The position numbers and the translations under genes were made by a program. From positions 186,001 to 250,000 of the forward strand of contig NZ_SMAL01000001.1 in the NCBI RefSeq assembly GCF_004342165.1: 64,000 nt of DNA, in the 5' to 3' direction. Below, in pieces: positions 1-9,113 of this stretch. Below the pieces are notes generated by a model. The model was not told where the DNA came from. It made no database searches and was given only the letters and a program-made list of their open reading frames with translations. This DNA is from Natranaerovirga pectinivora (lineage in GTDB: Bacteria; Bacillota; Clostridia; Lachnospirales; DSM-24629). The stretch's first letter is position 1. Every line of letters begins with the position of its first letter.

Positions 1-61
1 AACGGATCATAAAGTAAAATTTTATGGTATTTGTAGTGACTGTATAAAAGATAACAAGTAA
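1..61 (+). CDS. Fur-family metalloregulator, C-terminal end only
   Basis: An open frame enters from the left edge and stops with TAA at 59-61. Its last 19 residues include FYGICSDC, the C-terminal Cys-x-x-Cys of Fur/PerR/Zur repressors, which normally helps hold a structural zinc ion. Only this tail is present, so the metal specificity (iron, peroxide or zinc) cannot be told. The frame and the CxxC motif are seen directly; the family assignment rests on this short motif alone. Confidence 0.6.
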   Translation, partial: TDHKVKFYGICSDCIKDNK

Positions 62-91
62 GGATACACTTTAAATCTTAATATTGGTTTT

Positions 92-118
92 AAAGTTACT
101 TGCATAACTTCTTTTTTT
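92..118 (+). terminator. weak rho-independent terminator after the Fur-family gene
   Basis: AAGTTA at 93-98 pairs with TAACTT at 105-110 around a short loop and is followed by CTTTTTTT. The stem is short and AT-rich, so it is only a plausible terminator. Confidence 0.4.
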
Positions 119-140
119 GATGCACAAATTTAATTATAGT

Positions 141-176
141 TTCCTTGAAAACATTTTAGAATTTGTATTCAAGGAA
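141..176. repeat. small inverted repeat with CAAGGAA core
   Basis: TTCCTTGAA at 141-149 and TTCAAGGAA at 168-176 form perfect 9-bp arms around an 18-base loop. The same core recurs in the palindromes at 3118-3199 and 33883-33944, and a related TCCTTGCAAGGA core lies in the element at 28375-28684. It has no T-run, so it is not an obvious terminator. Confidence 0.5.
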
Positions 177-202
177 TCTTGTTCGGAATTAAGCTGTATA
201 AG

Positions 203-231
203 TTGAAATAATGGGCGGTTTTATATACATA
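203..231 (+). promoter_or_regulatory. possible sigma-A promoter of rnj
   Basis: TTGAAA at 203-208 is followed after 17 bases by TACATA at 226-231, a poor -10 match. It lies 23 bases before the rnj start codon. Low confidence because the -10 is weak. Confidence 0.3.
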
Positions 232-253
232 CTAAAAAAATGGAGGTGGCATT

Positions 254-1915
254 TTGGCCAAAGAAAATTCAAAAGTAAAAATTATTCCTTTAGGTGGTTT
301 AGAGCAAATTGGAATGAACATCACTGCTTTTGAGTATGAAGACAATATTATCATTGTTGACTGTGGAATAGCGTTTCCAGAAGATGAAATGTTAGGGATA
401 GATTTAGTAATACCAGATTTTACTTATCTAAAAAATAATGTTGACAAGATTAAAGGTGTCGTACTTACTCATGGGCACGAAGATCATATAGGATCTTTAC
501 CATATTTATTAAAGGAAATGAATGTTCCTATATATGGAACAAAATTAACAATTGGGTTAGTAGAAAACAAGTTAAAAGAACACAATTTGATAAAAACGAC
601 TAGAAGAAAAGTTGTTAAACAAGGACAAACAATTGTATTAGGTAACTTCAAAATTGAATTTATTAGAAGTAACCATAGTATTGCTGATGCTGTAGCCCTT
701 GCTATAACAACACCAGCAGGTATTATCATTCATTCAGGAGATTTTAAAATTGATTATACACCTGTATTTGGTGAGGTAATTAATTTGCAAAGATTTGCTG
801 AATACGGTAAAAAAGGTGTTCTGGCATTTTTATGTGATAGCACAAATGTTGAAAGACCTGGATATACAATGTCTGAGAAAACCGTTGGTAAGGCATTTGA
901 TAATATATTTTCTGAAAACAGAAGAAGCAGAATTATTATTGCAACCTTTGCTTCCAATGTTGATAGGGTACAACAAGTCATTAACTCTGCTGTAAAATTT
1001 AAAAGAAAAATGGTTGTAGAAGGCAGAAGTATGATTAATGTTGTTAATACTGCTAAAGAGTTAGGTTATCTTAAAATACCTAGTGATATGTTAATAGATG
1101 TAGAAGAAATGAAAAACTATAGAGACGATCAAATTGTAATCATTTCTACTGGTAGTCAAGGAGAGCCTATGGCAGCTTTATCTCGTATGGCATCCAATAA
1201 CCATAGAAGAATTACAATTAAGCCTGGGGATATGGTAGTGTTAAGTTCAACCCCTATACCAGGGAATGAAAAAACAGTTTCAAGAGTAATTAATGAATTA
1301 TTTAGAAAAGGTGCAAAAGTAATATTCCAAGATACCCATGTATCAGGACATGCTTGCCAAGAAGAAATAAAACTGCTTCATACACTAGTAAAACCAAAAT
1401 ACTTTATTCCAGTTCATGGAGAATATAGACATTTAATCAAACACGCTGAATTAGCTGAAGATTTAGGTGTTAAAAAAGATAATATCTTTATTTTATCACC
1501 AGGAGATATATTAGAACTAGATAATGAATCTGGTGGATTAACAGGTAGAGTGCCAGCTGAGGCTGTGCTAGTAGATGGTCTAGGGGTGGGAGATGTTGGT
1601 AACATCGTTCTAAGAGACCGACAACATTTATCACAAAATGGATTAATTATTGTTGTTGTAACACTAAGAAAACACTCAGCAGAAGTTGTTGCAGGACCTG
1701 ATATTATATCACGTGGATTTGTGTATGTTAGGGAATCTGAGACATTAATTGAAGATGCAAAGAATGTGATCAGAGAAGCGCTTAACCAATGTTTAAGTAA
1801 AAACATTACAGATTGGTCTAGAATAAAAACAGCATTAAAAGATGCTTTAAGTGAGTTCTTATGGAAACAAACGAAAAGAAATCCTATGATTCTACCAATT
1901 ATAATGGAACTTTAG
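254..1915 (+). CDS. rnj: ribonuclease J
   Basis: RNase J is a metal-dependent endo- and 5'-to-3' exoribonuclease of the beta-lactamase/beta-CASP superfamily that works in mRNA decay and rRNA maturation. The 553-residue protein has the usual family length. Near residue 75 it carries the HGHEDHIGSLP zinc motif, later the HSGD and HVSGHA motifs of the metal site and beta-CASP region, and a C-terminal domain. Translation starts at TTG 254, seven bases or fewer after a strong GGAGGTGG at 242-249. The mltG start follows the stop by only 33 bases, so the two are probably cotranscribed. Many Firmicutes have J1 and J2 paralogues; this copy alone cannot say which. Confidence 0.95.
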   Translation: MAKENSKVKIIPLGGLEQIGMNITAFEYEDNIIIVDCGIAFPEDEMLGIDLVIPDFTYLKNNVDKIKGVVLTHGHEDHIGSLPYLLKEMNVPIYGTKLTIGLVENKLKEHNLIKTTRRKVVKQGQTIVLGNFKIEFIRSNHSIADAVALAITTPAGIIIHSGDFKIDYTPVFGEVINLQRFAEYGKKGVLAFLCDSTNVERPGYTMSEKTVGKAFDNIFSENRRSRIIIATFASNVDRVQQVINSAVKFKRKMVVEGRSMINVVNTAKELGYLKIPSDMLIDVEEMKNYRDDQIVIISTGSQGEPMAALSRMASNNHRRITIKPGDMVVLSSTPIPGNEKTVSRVINELFRKGAKVIFQDTHVSGHACQEEIKLLHTLVKPKYFIPVHGEYRHLIKHAELAEDLGVKKDNIFILSPGDILELDNESGGLTGRVPAEAVLVDGLGVGDVGNIVLRDRQHLSQNGLIIVVVTLRKHSAEVVAGPDIISRGFVYVRESETLIEDAKNVIREALNQCLSKNITDWSRIKTALKDALSEFLWKQTKRNPMILPIIMEL

Positions 1916-1948
1916 AATCATTTGTTTTTAACAAACGAGGGTGACGAT

Positions 1949-3031
1949 ATGGGAAAAAAAGTAATGCATACTACTTTAAGAATGATATTAAAAATCTTAT
2001 TTTTAATATTGGCAGTATACCTTATATACGTTGTGGGAACAAAGTCTTATTCCGCTGTTTATGACTTTATATTAGGTGAACCAGATCCGAATGTTATTGT
2101 TAGAGATGTTACTGTTTCTATACCTCAAGGGGCTAATACAAAAGCCATAGGGGAGATACTTCAGGAAAATGGATTGATTAAAAACGCCAATTTATTTATG
2201 TTAAGGGTTAAGTTTTTATCTGAGTTTGATGGTAAATTAAGATATGGTGACTTTACTTTAAATACTGGCATGAGCGAAGAAGAAATGATTTTAGTATTAT
2301 CCACTGAGGGGCAAAGACGGGCAACAGTTCGCTTTACTATACCTGAAGGATTTACGATACAACAGATGGCTCGAAAACTTGAAGATGATGGTATTGTAAC
2401 GGCTGAAGAATTTATGGATGCAGTAAATAATACTGAGTATGATTATAGGTTCCTTAAAGATTTACCAGAGAGAGAACCAGGTGAGCCAAGGCTTCAAGGT
2501 TACTTATTCCCTGATACTTATGAAGTATTTGAAGGGTCAAGTGCTGACGTGATTGTAAGTAGAATGCTTAGTGGGTTTAATAATGTATTTACGGATGAAT
2601 ATTATAAAAGAGCAGATGAATTAGGGTATACAGTGGATGAAATAGTAACCATAGCTGCAATGATTGAAAAAGAAGCTAGAGTAGCAGAAGAGCGTCCTAT
2701 GATTGCTGGTGTTATCTATAATAGAATAGCTGTAAATATGTTGCTTCAAATTGATGCGACGTTACAGTATTTAAGAGAAAGATATCCTGAAGATGATCCT
2801 AGAAGAATCGTAGATTATAAAGATTATGATTCAAGATATAACACATATAGATTTACTGGTATTCCAAGTGGACCTATTGCCAATCCAGGAAGAAGTTCTA
2901 TTGAAGGTGCACTTTATCCAGAAAGTCACGAGTACTTTTATTATGTGTTAAGAGATCCTGTGACTGGGGAGCATGCTTTTAATAGAACATTAGAAGAGCA
3001 TAATAGAGATGTAAATAGATATTTAAGATAA
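1949..3031 (+). CDS. mltG: endolytic transglycosylase MltG (YceG-like)
   Basis: MltG is a membrane-anchored lytic transglycosylase that cuts nascent peptidoglycan and is thought to end glycan strands. The 360-residue protein has a short cytoplasmic N-terminus, one membrane helix near residues 12-32, a LysM-like region and the YceG catalytic domain. The conserved catalytic glutamate lies in the motif AAMIEKEA, and IDATLQY and the GPIANPG segment are also typical. A TTG at 1922 would extend the frame by nine residues, but GAGGGTG at 1937-1943 sits five bases before ATG 1949, so that start is preferred. Likely cotranscribed with rnj and closed by the hairpin at 3043-3068. Confidence 0.93.
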   Translation: MGKKVMHTTLRMILKILFLILAVYLIYVVGTKSYSAVYDFILGEPDPNVIVRDVTVSIPQGANTKAIGEILQENGLIKNANLFMLRVKFLSEFDGKLRYGDFTLNTGMSEEEMILVLSTEGQRRATVRFTIPEGFTIQQMARKLEDDGIVTAEEFMDAVNNTEYDYRFLKDLPEREPGEPRLQGYLFPDTYEVFEGSSADVIVSRMLSGFNNVFTDEYYKRADELGYTVDEIVTIAAMIEKEARVAEERPMIAGVIYNRIAVNMLLQIDATLQYLRERYPEDDPRRIVDYKDYDSRYNTYRFTGIPSGPIANPGRSSIEGALYPESHEYFYYVLRDPVTGEHAFNRTLEEHNRDVNRYLR

Positions 3032-3042
3032 CGAATCTTGAT

Positions 3043-3072
3043 AGAGACTAAAGATGGCTTTAGTCTCTTCTT
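3043..3072 (+). terminator. terminator of the rnj-mltG unit
   Basis: AGAGACTAAAG at 3043-3053 pairs perfectly with CTTTAGTCTCT at 3058-3068 around an ATGG loop, followed by TCTT. The stem is good but the T-tract is short. Confidence 0.6.
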
Positions 3073-3117
3073 GATGAATTGAATTAATTGTTTTTGAATT
3101 AAAGATGTGTCGTGGGT

Positions 3118-3199
3118 TTATTCAAGGAATATATAATAACTCTGGCTGCCTTTCCTTTCAGCCGGTCGACGCCAGAATCATTATATATTCCTTGAATAA
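3118..3199. repeat. long palindrome (REP-like) with CAAGGAA core
   Basis: Arms of 20 bp at 3118-3137 and 3180-3199 are perfectly complementary and contain TTCAAGGAAT. Inside them TCTGGC at 3141-3146 pairs with GCCAGA at 3171-3176, leaving a pyrimidine- and GC-rich loop that stands out from the AT-rich surroundings. It lies in the 253-base gap between mltG and trmR, after a separate terminator, and so looks like a dispersed extragenic palindrome. Confidence 0.6.
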
Positions 3200-3284
3200 G
3201 GGATTTCCATGGTTACATTTAAGCAATAGCATTCTGTATAAAAATAACAACATTTAAATACCTTTTTTTTAAGGAGTAATAGAG

Positions 3285-3926
3285 ATGATTACAAATCAAC
3301 AAGTTTTAGATTATTTGAGGGCTATCGAGCCTGAGAAAGAGCCTGTTTTAGGTGAGATTGAGAAGGAAGCCATTAGACTTGAAATCCCTATTATTAAGAA
3401 TGAAGTTCAAGGGTTATTAAGGCTAATGTTATCTATTAAAAGACCTTTGAGGGTATTGGAGATAGGGACAGCAGTTGGTTTTTCTTCAATTCTTATGAGC
3501 CATTATTTGCAAGAGAATGGTTCCATTGCTACTATTGAGCGTAGTGAATATATGATAGAAAAAGCAAAAGCTAACATAAAAAAGGCCAATAAAGAACATA
3601 TTATAACTATTATAGAAGATGATGCTGAAGTGGCTCTAAAAGCTTTAGAGGGTCAATTTGATTTTATTTTTTTAGATGCAGCTAAGGGTCAATATATTAC
3701 TTTTTTACCTTACTGTGTGAATTTGTTAAATGATAATGGGATACTAATCTCTGACAATGTTTTACAAGATGGCAACGTGGCTAAATCTAGGTTTAGTGTT
3801 GCTAGACGGTATAGAACCATCCATTCTAGAATGAGAGAGTACCTTTGGGAGATTAATCATCATAAAGAGTTAGAAACTACTATTCTACCTATAGGTGACG
3901 GCATTACTATAAGTTACAAAAAATGA
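3285..3926 (+). CDS. trmR: tRNA 5-hydroxyuridine methyltransferase TrmR (YrrM-like O-methyltransferase)
   Basis: This 213-residue class I SAM-dependent O-methyltransferase has motif I LEIGTAVGFSS near residue 59 and the acidic FIFLDAAKGQY segment of the catechol-O-methyltransferase-like family. In Bacillus subtilis the homologue (YrrM/TrmR) methylates 5-hydroxyuridine at tRNA position 34 to methoxyuridine. The next gene is a U32-family protein of the TrhP type, which makes that hydroxyuridine, so the pairing strongly supports the assignment. AAGGAG at 3271-3276 sits eight bases before ATG 3285. The substrate is inferred from family and context; a generic O-methyltransferase is the alternative. 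Confidence 0.85.
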   Translation: MITNQQVLDYLRAIEPEKEPVLGEIEKEAIRLEIPIIKNEVQGLLRLMLSIKRPLRVLEIGTAVGFSSILMSHYLQENGSIATIERSEYMIEKAKANIKKANKEHIITIIEDDAEVALKALEGQFDFIFLDAAKGQYITFLPYCVNLLNDNGILISDNVLQDGNVAKSRFSVARRYRTIHSRMREYLWEINHHKELETTILPIGDGITISYKK

Positions 3927-3966
3927 TACTATGGATTACCACATGTTTTTAAACGAGGTGAAGAAA

Positions 3967-5202
3967 ATGAAAAAGACAGAATTATTAATACCAGCAGGGA
4001 ATTTAGAGTCTTTGAAAGTTGCTGTTAAATATGGTGCAGATGCTGTATACATAGGTGGGGAAATGTATGGCTTAAGAGCTAAAGCTAAGAATTTTTCATT
4101 AGCAGATATGAAAGAAGGCATTGACTATGCTCATAAACACAATGCAAAAGTTTATGTAACAGCTAATATTATTGCCCATAATGAAGATATTGAAGGCGTT
4201 GCTCAGTATTTTAAAGAATTAAAAGAAATTAAACCTGATGCAGTCATCATTGCAGATCCTGGTATTCTTGAAATTGCAAAAGAAATTATGCCTGATATGG
4301 AGATACATATTAGTACTCAGGCCAATAATACGAATTATAGAAGTTTTAACTTTTGGCATAAACTTGGTGTAAGTAGAGTTGTTGCAGCAAGAGAGCTTTC
4401 ATTAGAAGAAATCAAAACAATTCATAATAATATTCCAGAAGACTTAGAAATTGAAGCATTTATACATGGTGCCATGTGTATCAGTTATTCTGGGAGATGT
4501 TTATTAAGCAGTTATTTTACTGGAAAAGATGCCAATAAAGGGGCTTGTACCCATCCTTGTAGATGGAACTACAATATCGTTGAGGAAACACGTCCAGGAG
4601 AGTATATGCCTGTCTATGAAAATAAAAGAGGAACATTTATATTTAATTCCAAGGATTTATGTATGATTGAATATATACCACAGTTAATAGAGGCAGGTAT
4701 TCATAGTTTGAAAATTGAAGGTAGAATGAAAACCCTCCTATATGTTGCAACTGTTGCAAGCACTTATAGAAAAGCTCTAGATGATTACTTTAAAGATCCG
4801 AGTTTATATGAAGCAAATCTACTCCAATACATTGATGAAATTAAAAAATGTAGCTATAGACCTTTTTCTACTGGTTTTTATTTTGACAAACCTGATGAAA
4901 CTTCTCAGATTTATGAAAATAACTCGTATATTAGAAACTACACGTTCATAGGTATAGTAATAGGATATGATAATGAAAAACAACTGCCTATTATTGAACA
5001 AAGATATAAGTTTGGTGTAGGTGATGAGATTGAAGTAATGAAAAAAGATGGCAAACATAAAAAAGCCATTATTGAGGAAATGTGGGATGAGGAAGGTAGT
5101 GTTGTTACAAGCGCACCACATCCTAAACAAAAACTTATTGTAAAACTTAGTGAAAAAGTAGAGGAATTAGACATTTTAAGAAAACGTGGAGAAGATAATT
5201 AA
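3967..5202 (+). CDS. trhP: U32-family tRNA hydroxylation protein TrhP
   Basis: A 411-residue U32-family protein opening with the typical ELLIPAGNLESLK and GADAVYIGG signatures. A cysteine-rich centre (CISYSGRC and GACTHPCRW) is expected to hold an iron-sulfur cluster. TrhP proteins use prephenate to hydroxylate uridine 34 of tRNA, and the preceding trmR would methylate the product. An upstream in-frame ATG at 3931 exists, but GAGGTG at 3955-3960 lies six bases before ATG 3967, so that start is chosen. Historically such genes were called collagenase-like peptidases, a label now considered misleading. Only one trhP-like gene is present here, unlike the two in B. subtilis. Confidence 0.87.
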   Translation: MKKTELLIPAGNLESLKVAVKYGADAVYIGGEMYGLRAKAKNFSLADMKEGIDYAHKHNAKVYVTANIIAHNEDIEGVAQYFKELKEIKPDAVIIADPGILEIAKEIMPDMEIHISTQANNTNYRSFNFWHKLGVSRVVAARELSLEEIKTIHNNIPEDLEIEAFIHGAMCISYSGRCLLSSYFTGKDANKGACTHPCRWNYNIVEETRPGEYMPVYENKRGTFIFNSKDLCMIEYIPQLIEAGIHSLKIEGRMKTLLYVATVASTYRKALDDYFKDPSLYEANLLQYIDEIKKCSYRPFSTGFYFDKPDETSQIYENNSYIRNYTFIGIVIGYDNEKQLPIIEQRYKFGVGDEIEVMKKDGKHKKAIIEEMWDEEGSVVTSAPHPKQKLIVKLSEKVEELDILRKRGEDN

Positions 5203-5342
5203 ACAAAAAATAGCTAAACCATCAAAGAAAACCCTATAAAAACAACCTATTATACAAAAAATTCATATAAAAAAAATAGGAAAGGCACAAACCATTATAT
5301 ATTATCATAAGATAGTATAAACATAAAATGGGAGTGCTTTTT

Positions 5343-6032
5343 TTGTTAGATATAATTATTGGATTAATAAGTTTTGTTATACCTACTTTTTATGTTTCAG
5401 GAAACCAATCTTTTCCCCAGCCCCTATCTTATGAGGAAGAAGTTTTATACTTAAAAAAATATAAAGAAGGAGATTTAGAAGCTAAAAATGTTTTAGTTGA
5501 AAGAAATCTTAGATTAGTAGCCCATATTGTTAAAAAGTATAATAATGGGGATAGGGATATGGATGATCTTATCTCTATTGGAACCATAGGTTTGATAAAA
5601 GCCATAACATCATATGATATAGAAAAGGGAACTAGACTTGCTACCTATGCTGCAAGATGTATAGAAAATGAATTATTAATGATGTTAAGAGCTGAGAAGA
5701 AGCAAACAAAGGAAGTATCTCTACAAGAACCAATCGGAGTAGACAAAGAGGGCAATGAGATAAGTCTCATAGACGTATTGGAAAATGATGATAACTCTAT
5801 AATTGATGAAGTGGATTTAAAAATAAAAGTAAAAGAATTGTATGAGAAAATGAAAAAGGTGTTAAAATCAAGAGAAAAAATGGTTATAGAATTAAGATAT
5901 GGCCTAGTGAATGGCAACGAAAAAACACAAAGAGAAATTGCCAGTATGTTAGGGATATCACGTTCCTATGTTTCAAGAATTGAAAAAAAAGCTTTAAAAA
6001 AATTATTTAAAGCTTTCCAAGAGCATAGTTAG
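5343..6032 (+). CDS. sigK: sporulation sigma factor SigK
   Basis: Sigma-K directs late mother-cell transcription during sporulation. The 229-residue product has a hydrophobic pro-sequence at residues 1-20, FPQPLS, region 2 with [26 protein letters not shown] and [10 protein letters not shown], and a region 4 ending with [18 protein letters not shown], closely matching B. subtilis SigK. An in-frame ATG at 5328 overlaps the apparent ribosome site; GGGAGTG at 5330-5336 with six-base spacing favours TTG 5343. The gene is continuous, so no skin-like element interrupts it. The pro-sequence implies processing, in line with the SpoIVB gene further along. Confidence 0.93.
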   Translation: MLDIIIGLISFVIPTFYVSGNQSFPQPLSYEEEVLYLKKYKEGDLEAKNVLVERNLRLVAHIVKKYNNGDRDMDDLISIGTIGLIKAITSYDIEKGTRLATYAARCIENELLMMLRAEKKQTKEVSLQEPIGVDKEGNEISLIDVLENDDNSIIDEVDLKIKVKELYEKMKKVLKSREKMVIELRYGLVNGNEKTQREIASMLGISRSYVSRIEKKALKKLFKAFQEHS

Positions 6033-6056
6033 GTATGAAAGAGGAGTGTTTATAAG

Positions 6057-6094
6057 AACAGGTGGACATTTATATAAATGTTGCCTGTTTTTTA
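6057..6094 (+). terminator. terminator of sigK
   Basis: AACAGG at 6057-6062 pairs with CCTGTT at 6084-6089, enclosing the inner palindrome ACATTTATATAAATGT, and runs into TTTTTT. Confidence 0.75.
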
Positions 6095-6140
6095 GTGTTT
6101 ATAAGAGAGAATATAGCAAGTTGAAATAGTTTTGGAAAAA

Positions 6141-6207
6141 TTATACAAATTATTGTCTTTTTTATACAAATTAGTTGACAAAAACAACCTTTGAGCATTA
6201 ATATAAT
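6141..6207 (+). promoter_or_regulatory. pilB promoter with direct-repeat operator candidate
   Basis: TTGACA at 6175-6180 is a perfect -35, followed after 18 bases by TAATAT at 6199-6204. The 12-mer TTATACAAATTA occurs at 6141-6152 and again at 6162-6173, two helical turns apart, with the second copy abutting the -35. This looks like a tandem binding site for a regulator of the pilus operon; the regulator is unknown. Confidence 0.45.
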
Positions 6208-6222
6208 AAGAGAGGTGAGGAC

Positions 6223-7908
6223 ATGATTGGAACTAGAAAAAAGCTAAGACTTGGAGATTTACTCATAGAGTATGGTCTAATGACCCAACAACAATTAGAT
6301 GAAGCACTAGCAAGACAAAAACAAACGGGTGGTAAATTAGGGGAAATACTCATTAATATGGGTATTGTTACAAAACAAAACATTAATCAAATTCTAGAAT
6401 TTCAACTTGGAATCCCATATGTTGATTTAAAAGAATACCAAATTGACCCTGTGGCTGTTCAGCTAGTAAGTGAAATATTGGCTAAAAAGCATCGAATCCT
6501 GCCCATACGCATAAAAAACAATGATTTATATGTGGCAATGGAAGATCCATTGGATATTATTGCAATAGATGATATTTCATTGACTACAAGTAAAAATATT
6601 ATTCCAATGCTATCCTCAGAGGAACAAATTAATGAATCGATAGAATTATACTATGGAAAAGAACAAGCTATGGCTGCTGCTGAGAGATACAAACAAGAAA
6701 ATATTATAGATTTTAGTGAATTAGATGAAAGCATTATTGAGGATGAAGTAAAAAGTGCCCCAATAGTAAAATTAGTGAACACAATTCTAGAACAATCTAT
6801 TGTTCATAGGGCAAGTGATATACATATAGAACCTATGGAAAAGGTTTTAAGAGTTCGATTTAGAATAGATGGTAACTTGAAAGAGATGATGGAATATGAC
6901 AGTTCTTTGTTATCTGCCATTGTTGCAAGAATTAAGATAACCAGTGGAATGGATATTGCTGAAAAAAGAAAACCACAAGATGGAAGAATCAATATAAAGG
7001 TAGATAAAAAGAAGTATGATATTCGTGTATCATCTTTACCAACGGTTTTTGGTGAAAAAATAGTTATGCGAATAACCTCAAAAGAAGGGTTAACCAAAGG
7101 GAAAGGTGAGTTGGGATTTTCTCCAGAAGATCTTCAAAAATTCAATGAAATACTATCTAATCCACATGGGATCATACTTGTAACAGGTCCAACAGGAAGT
7201 GGAAAATCAACCACCCTTTATACAGCATTATCTGAATTAAATAGTGAAGATATTAATATTGTAACCGTTGAAGATCCAGTAGAAGCCAACATAGAAGGTA
7301 TCAACCAAGTTCAAGTGAATACAAAAGCAGGCCTTAATTTTTCTTCTGCTTTAAGATCAATCCTAAGACAGGACCCTGATATTATTATGATTGGTGAGAT
7401 TCGAGATACAGAAACAGCAGAAATAGCCGTTAAAGCATCTATTACTGGTCATTTGGTTGTAAGCACATTACATACCAATAGCGCCACTGGTTCCATAACC
7501 AGGTTAATAGATATGGGCATAGAGCCGTTCTTGCTGGGGGCTTCTGTTGTTGGTGTTATCGCTCAAAGATTGGTACGTAAACTATGCACAAAATGTATGG
7601 AGCCTTACACACCAAATGAATTTGAAAAAAAAGTCCTTAATATAGAAGAAGATATAGTGATTCATAAAGCCAATGGTTGTCATATTTGTAATCATGCAGG
7701 CTATAGTGGCAGAATTGGTGTGTACGAAATAATGAAGGTGTCTAACGAACTAAGAACAGCGATTAATGATGGTGTAAATGCCAGTAAGTTAAAAGAACAA
7801 GCGATAAAAGACGGTATGAAAACACTTAAAACAAATGCAATAGAATTAGTTCTTAAGGGCGTGACCAGTTTTGAAGAAATGGTTAGAATTGCATACGAAG
7901 CAGACTAA
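6223..7908 (+). CDS. pilB: type IV pilus extension ATPase PilB
   Basis: PilB is the hexameric cytoplasmic ATPase that powers pilus assembly. The 561-residue protein has an N-terminal MshEN/T2SSE-N domain (about residues 1-150), the ATPase core with Walker A GPTGSGKST near residue 322, the EDPVE box, Walker B QDPDIIMIGEIRD and the HLVVSTLHT histidine box, and a four-cysteine zinc module (CTKC and CHIC) near residues 455-490. ATG 6223 follows GAGAGGTGAG. First gene of a locus running to pilO and beyond, preceded by a TTGACA promoter. The zinc cysteines distinguish it from PilT, which lacks them. Confidence 0.95.
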   Translation: MIGTRKKLRLGDLLIEYGLMTQQQLDEALARQKQTGGKLGEILINMGIVTKQNINQILEFQLGIPYVDLKEYQIDPVAVQLVSEILAKKHRILPIRIKNNDLYVAMEDPLDIIAIDDISLTTSKNIIPMLSSEEQINESIELYYGKEQAMAAAERYKQENIIDFSELDESIIEDEVKSAPIVKLVNTILEQSIVHRASDIHIEPMEKVLRVRFRIDGNLKEMMEYDSSLLSAIVARIKITSGMDIAEKRKPQDGRINIKVDKKKYDIRVSSLPTVFGEKIVMRITSKEGLTKGKGELGFSPEDLQKFNEILSNPHGIILVTGPTGSGKSTTLYTALSELNSEDINIVTVEDPVEANIEGINQVQVNTKAGLNFSSALRSILRQDPDIIMIGEIRDTETAEIAVKASITGHLVVSTLHTNSATGSITRLIDMGIEPFLLGASVVGVIAQRLVRKLCTKCMEPYTPNEFEKKVLNIEEDIVIHKANGCHICNHAGYSGRIGVYEIMKVSNELRTAINDGVNASKLKEQAIKDGMKTLKTNAIELVLKGVTSFEEMVRIAYEAD

Positions 7909-7939
7909 TTAAAAAATGGGAAGGAAAAATTGAGTAAAC

Positions 7940-8995
7940 ATGTATACAGTAGAAGAGTTACTAATTATAGCAAAAGAAAATAAAGCATCTGACTTACATC
8001 TTACTGTTGGTAGACCGCCCACTATTCGAATCAATGGCAATTTAAAATATGCTCATAGTGAAAAATTATCCCCACAGACGACTCAAGAATTAATTATGAG
8101 TATTCTTACGGAAAAGCAAAAAGATGTATTAGAACAAAAAGGAGAAGTGGATTTTTCTTTTTCTTATACCAATATCGGTCGTTTTCGTGCCAATGTATTC
8201 AGACAAAGAGGGTCTTATGGAGCGGCCATACGTTTGGTTGGCACAACCATACCTTCCCCAAGTGCTTTAGGCATTCCTAAGACAGTTGTAGATCTTTATA
8301 ATAAAAGAAGAGGTCTTATCCTTGTAACAGGACCGACAGGAAGTGGTAAATCAACCACCTTGGCATCCATTATTGATAAAATAAATACCAATTGTAATGC
8401 CCATATTATAACATTAGAAGACCCTATTGAGTATTTGCATTCTCACCAAAAAAGCATTGTTAATCAAAGAGAAATAGGTCTTGATACCCAATCTTATGCC
8501 AATGCATTAAGAGCGGCCTTAAGGCAAGATCCTGATGTTATATTAGTGGGGGAGATGAGGGACTTAGAAACCATTTCCATAGCCATAACAGCAGCAGAAA
8601 CAGGTCATTTGGTATTGTCCACCCTCCATACAATAGGTGCAGCCAGTACCATTGATCGTATTATTGATGTTTTTCCGCCTCACCAACAGCAACAAATTCG
8701 AGTTCAGCTCAGTACGGTATTAGAGTCCATTGTATCTCAACAATTATTACCTACTGTAGATGAAAAGGGTAGGGTAGCTGCTTTTGAGGTCCTTCATGCC
8801 AATGCAGCAGTTAGAAATCTTATAAGAGAAGGTAAAACACATCAGATAGAGTCCATTATTCAGACCAATAAAAGCATAGGTATGACCACTATGGATGATG
8901 CATTATATGATTTGTACTTAAACGGTTATATTACAAGTGAAAAAGCATTGTTATATGCCCAGAATCCTATAAGTCTGAAAAGAAAATTGGTATAA
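7940..8995 (+). CDS. pilT: type IV pilus retraction ATPase PilT
   Basis: PilT drives pilus depolymerisation and hence twitching. At 351 residues it has the family length, an N-terminal PAS-like domain beginning ASDLHLTVGRPP, Walker A GPTGSGKST near residue 131, the EDPIEY Asp box, Walker B QDPDVILVGEMRD, and the ETGHLVLSTLHT segment. It lacks the zinc cysteines of PilB. AAGGA at 7921-7925 is rather far (14 bases) from ATG 7940, so initiation may be modest or coupled to pilB, whose stop is 31 bases upstream. Its presence means the pilus is probably retractable. Confidence 0.95.
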   Translation: MYTVEELLIIAKENKASDLHLTVGRPPTIRINGNLKYAHSEKLSPQTTQELIMSILTEKQKDVLEQKGEVDFSFSYTNIGRFRANVFRQRGSYGAAIRLVGTTIPSPSALGIPKTVVDLYNKRRGLILVTGPTGSGKSTTLASIIDKINTNCNAHIITLEDPIEYLHSHQKSIVNQREIGLDTQSYANALRAALRQDPDVILVGEMRDLETISIAITAAETGHLVLSTLHTIGAASTIDRIIDVFPPHQQQQIRVQLSTVLESIVSQQLLPTVDEKGRVAAFEVLHANAAVRNLIREGKTHQIESIIQTNKSIGMTTMDDALYDLYLNGYITSEKALLYAQNPISLKRKLV

Positions 8996-9022
8996 AAGAC
9001 CTAATTTCCCTGTAAATAATAC

Positions 9023-9051
9023 TAGACTGCTGTTGAAAAAGAATATATAAT
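9023..9051 (+). promoter_or_regulatory. possible internal promoter before pilC
   Basis: TAGACT at 9023-9028 and TATAAT at 9046-9051 are 17 bases apart in the 118-base gap between pilT and pilC. It could give extra expression of pilC, pilA and downstream genes. Confidence 0.45.
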
Positions 9052-9113
9052 GAAAATGTAAATAAGTGGGGGATATACACATGTACCCAGCGGCAATAAG
9101 GGGTGGAATTTAG

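Noticed and set aside
484-729. Minus-strand frames inside rnj, recN, nadK, yicC and other genes
   Set aside because: They lie wholly within strongly supported genes on the other strand and lack ribosome sites or recognisable motifs.
5343-6032. skin-type prophage insertion in sigK
   Set aside because: The sigK frame is continuous with all conserved regions and no recombinase gene is near.
6033-6222. c-di-GMP riboswitch before pilB
   Set aside because: Type I and type II riboswitch cores as known upstream of clostridial pilus genes could not be found here or before pilA (10329-10373).
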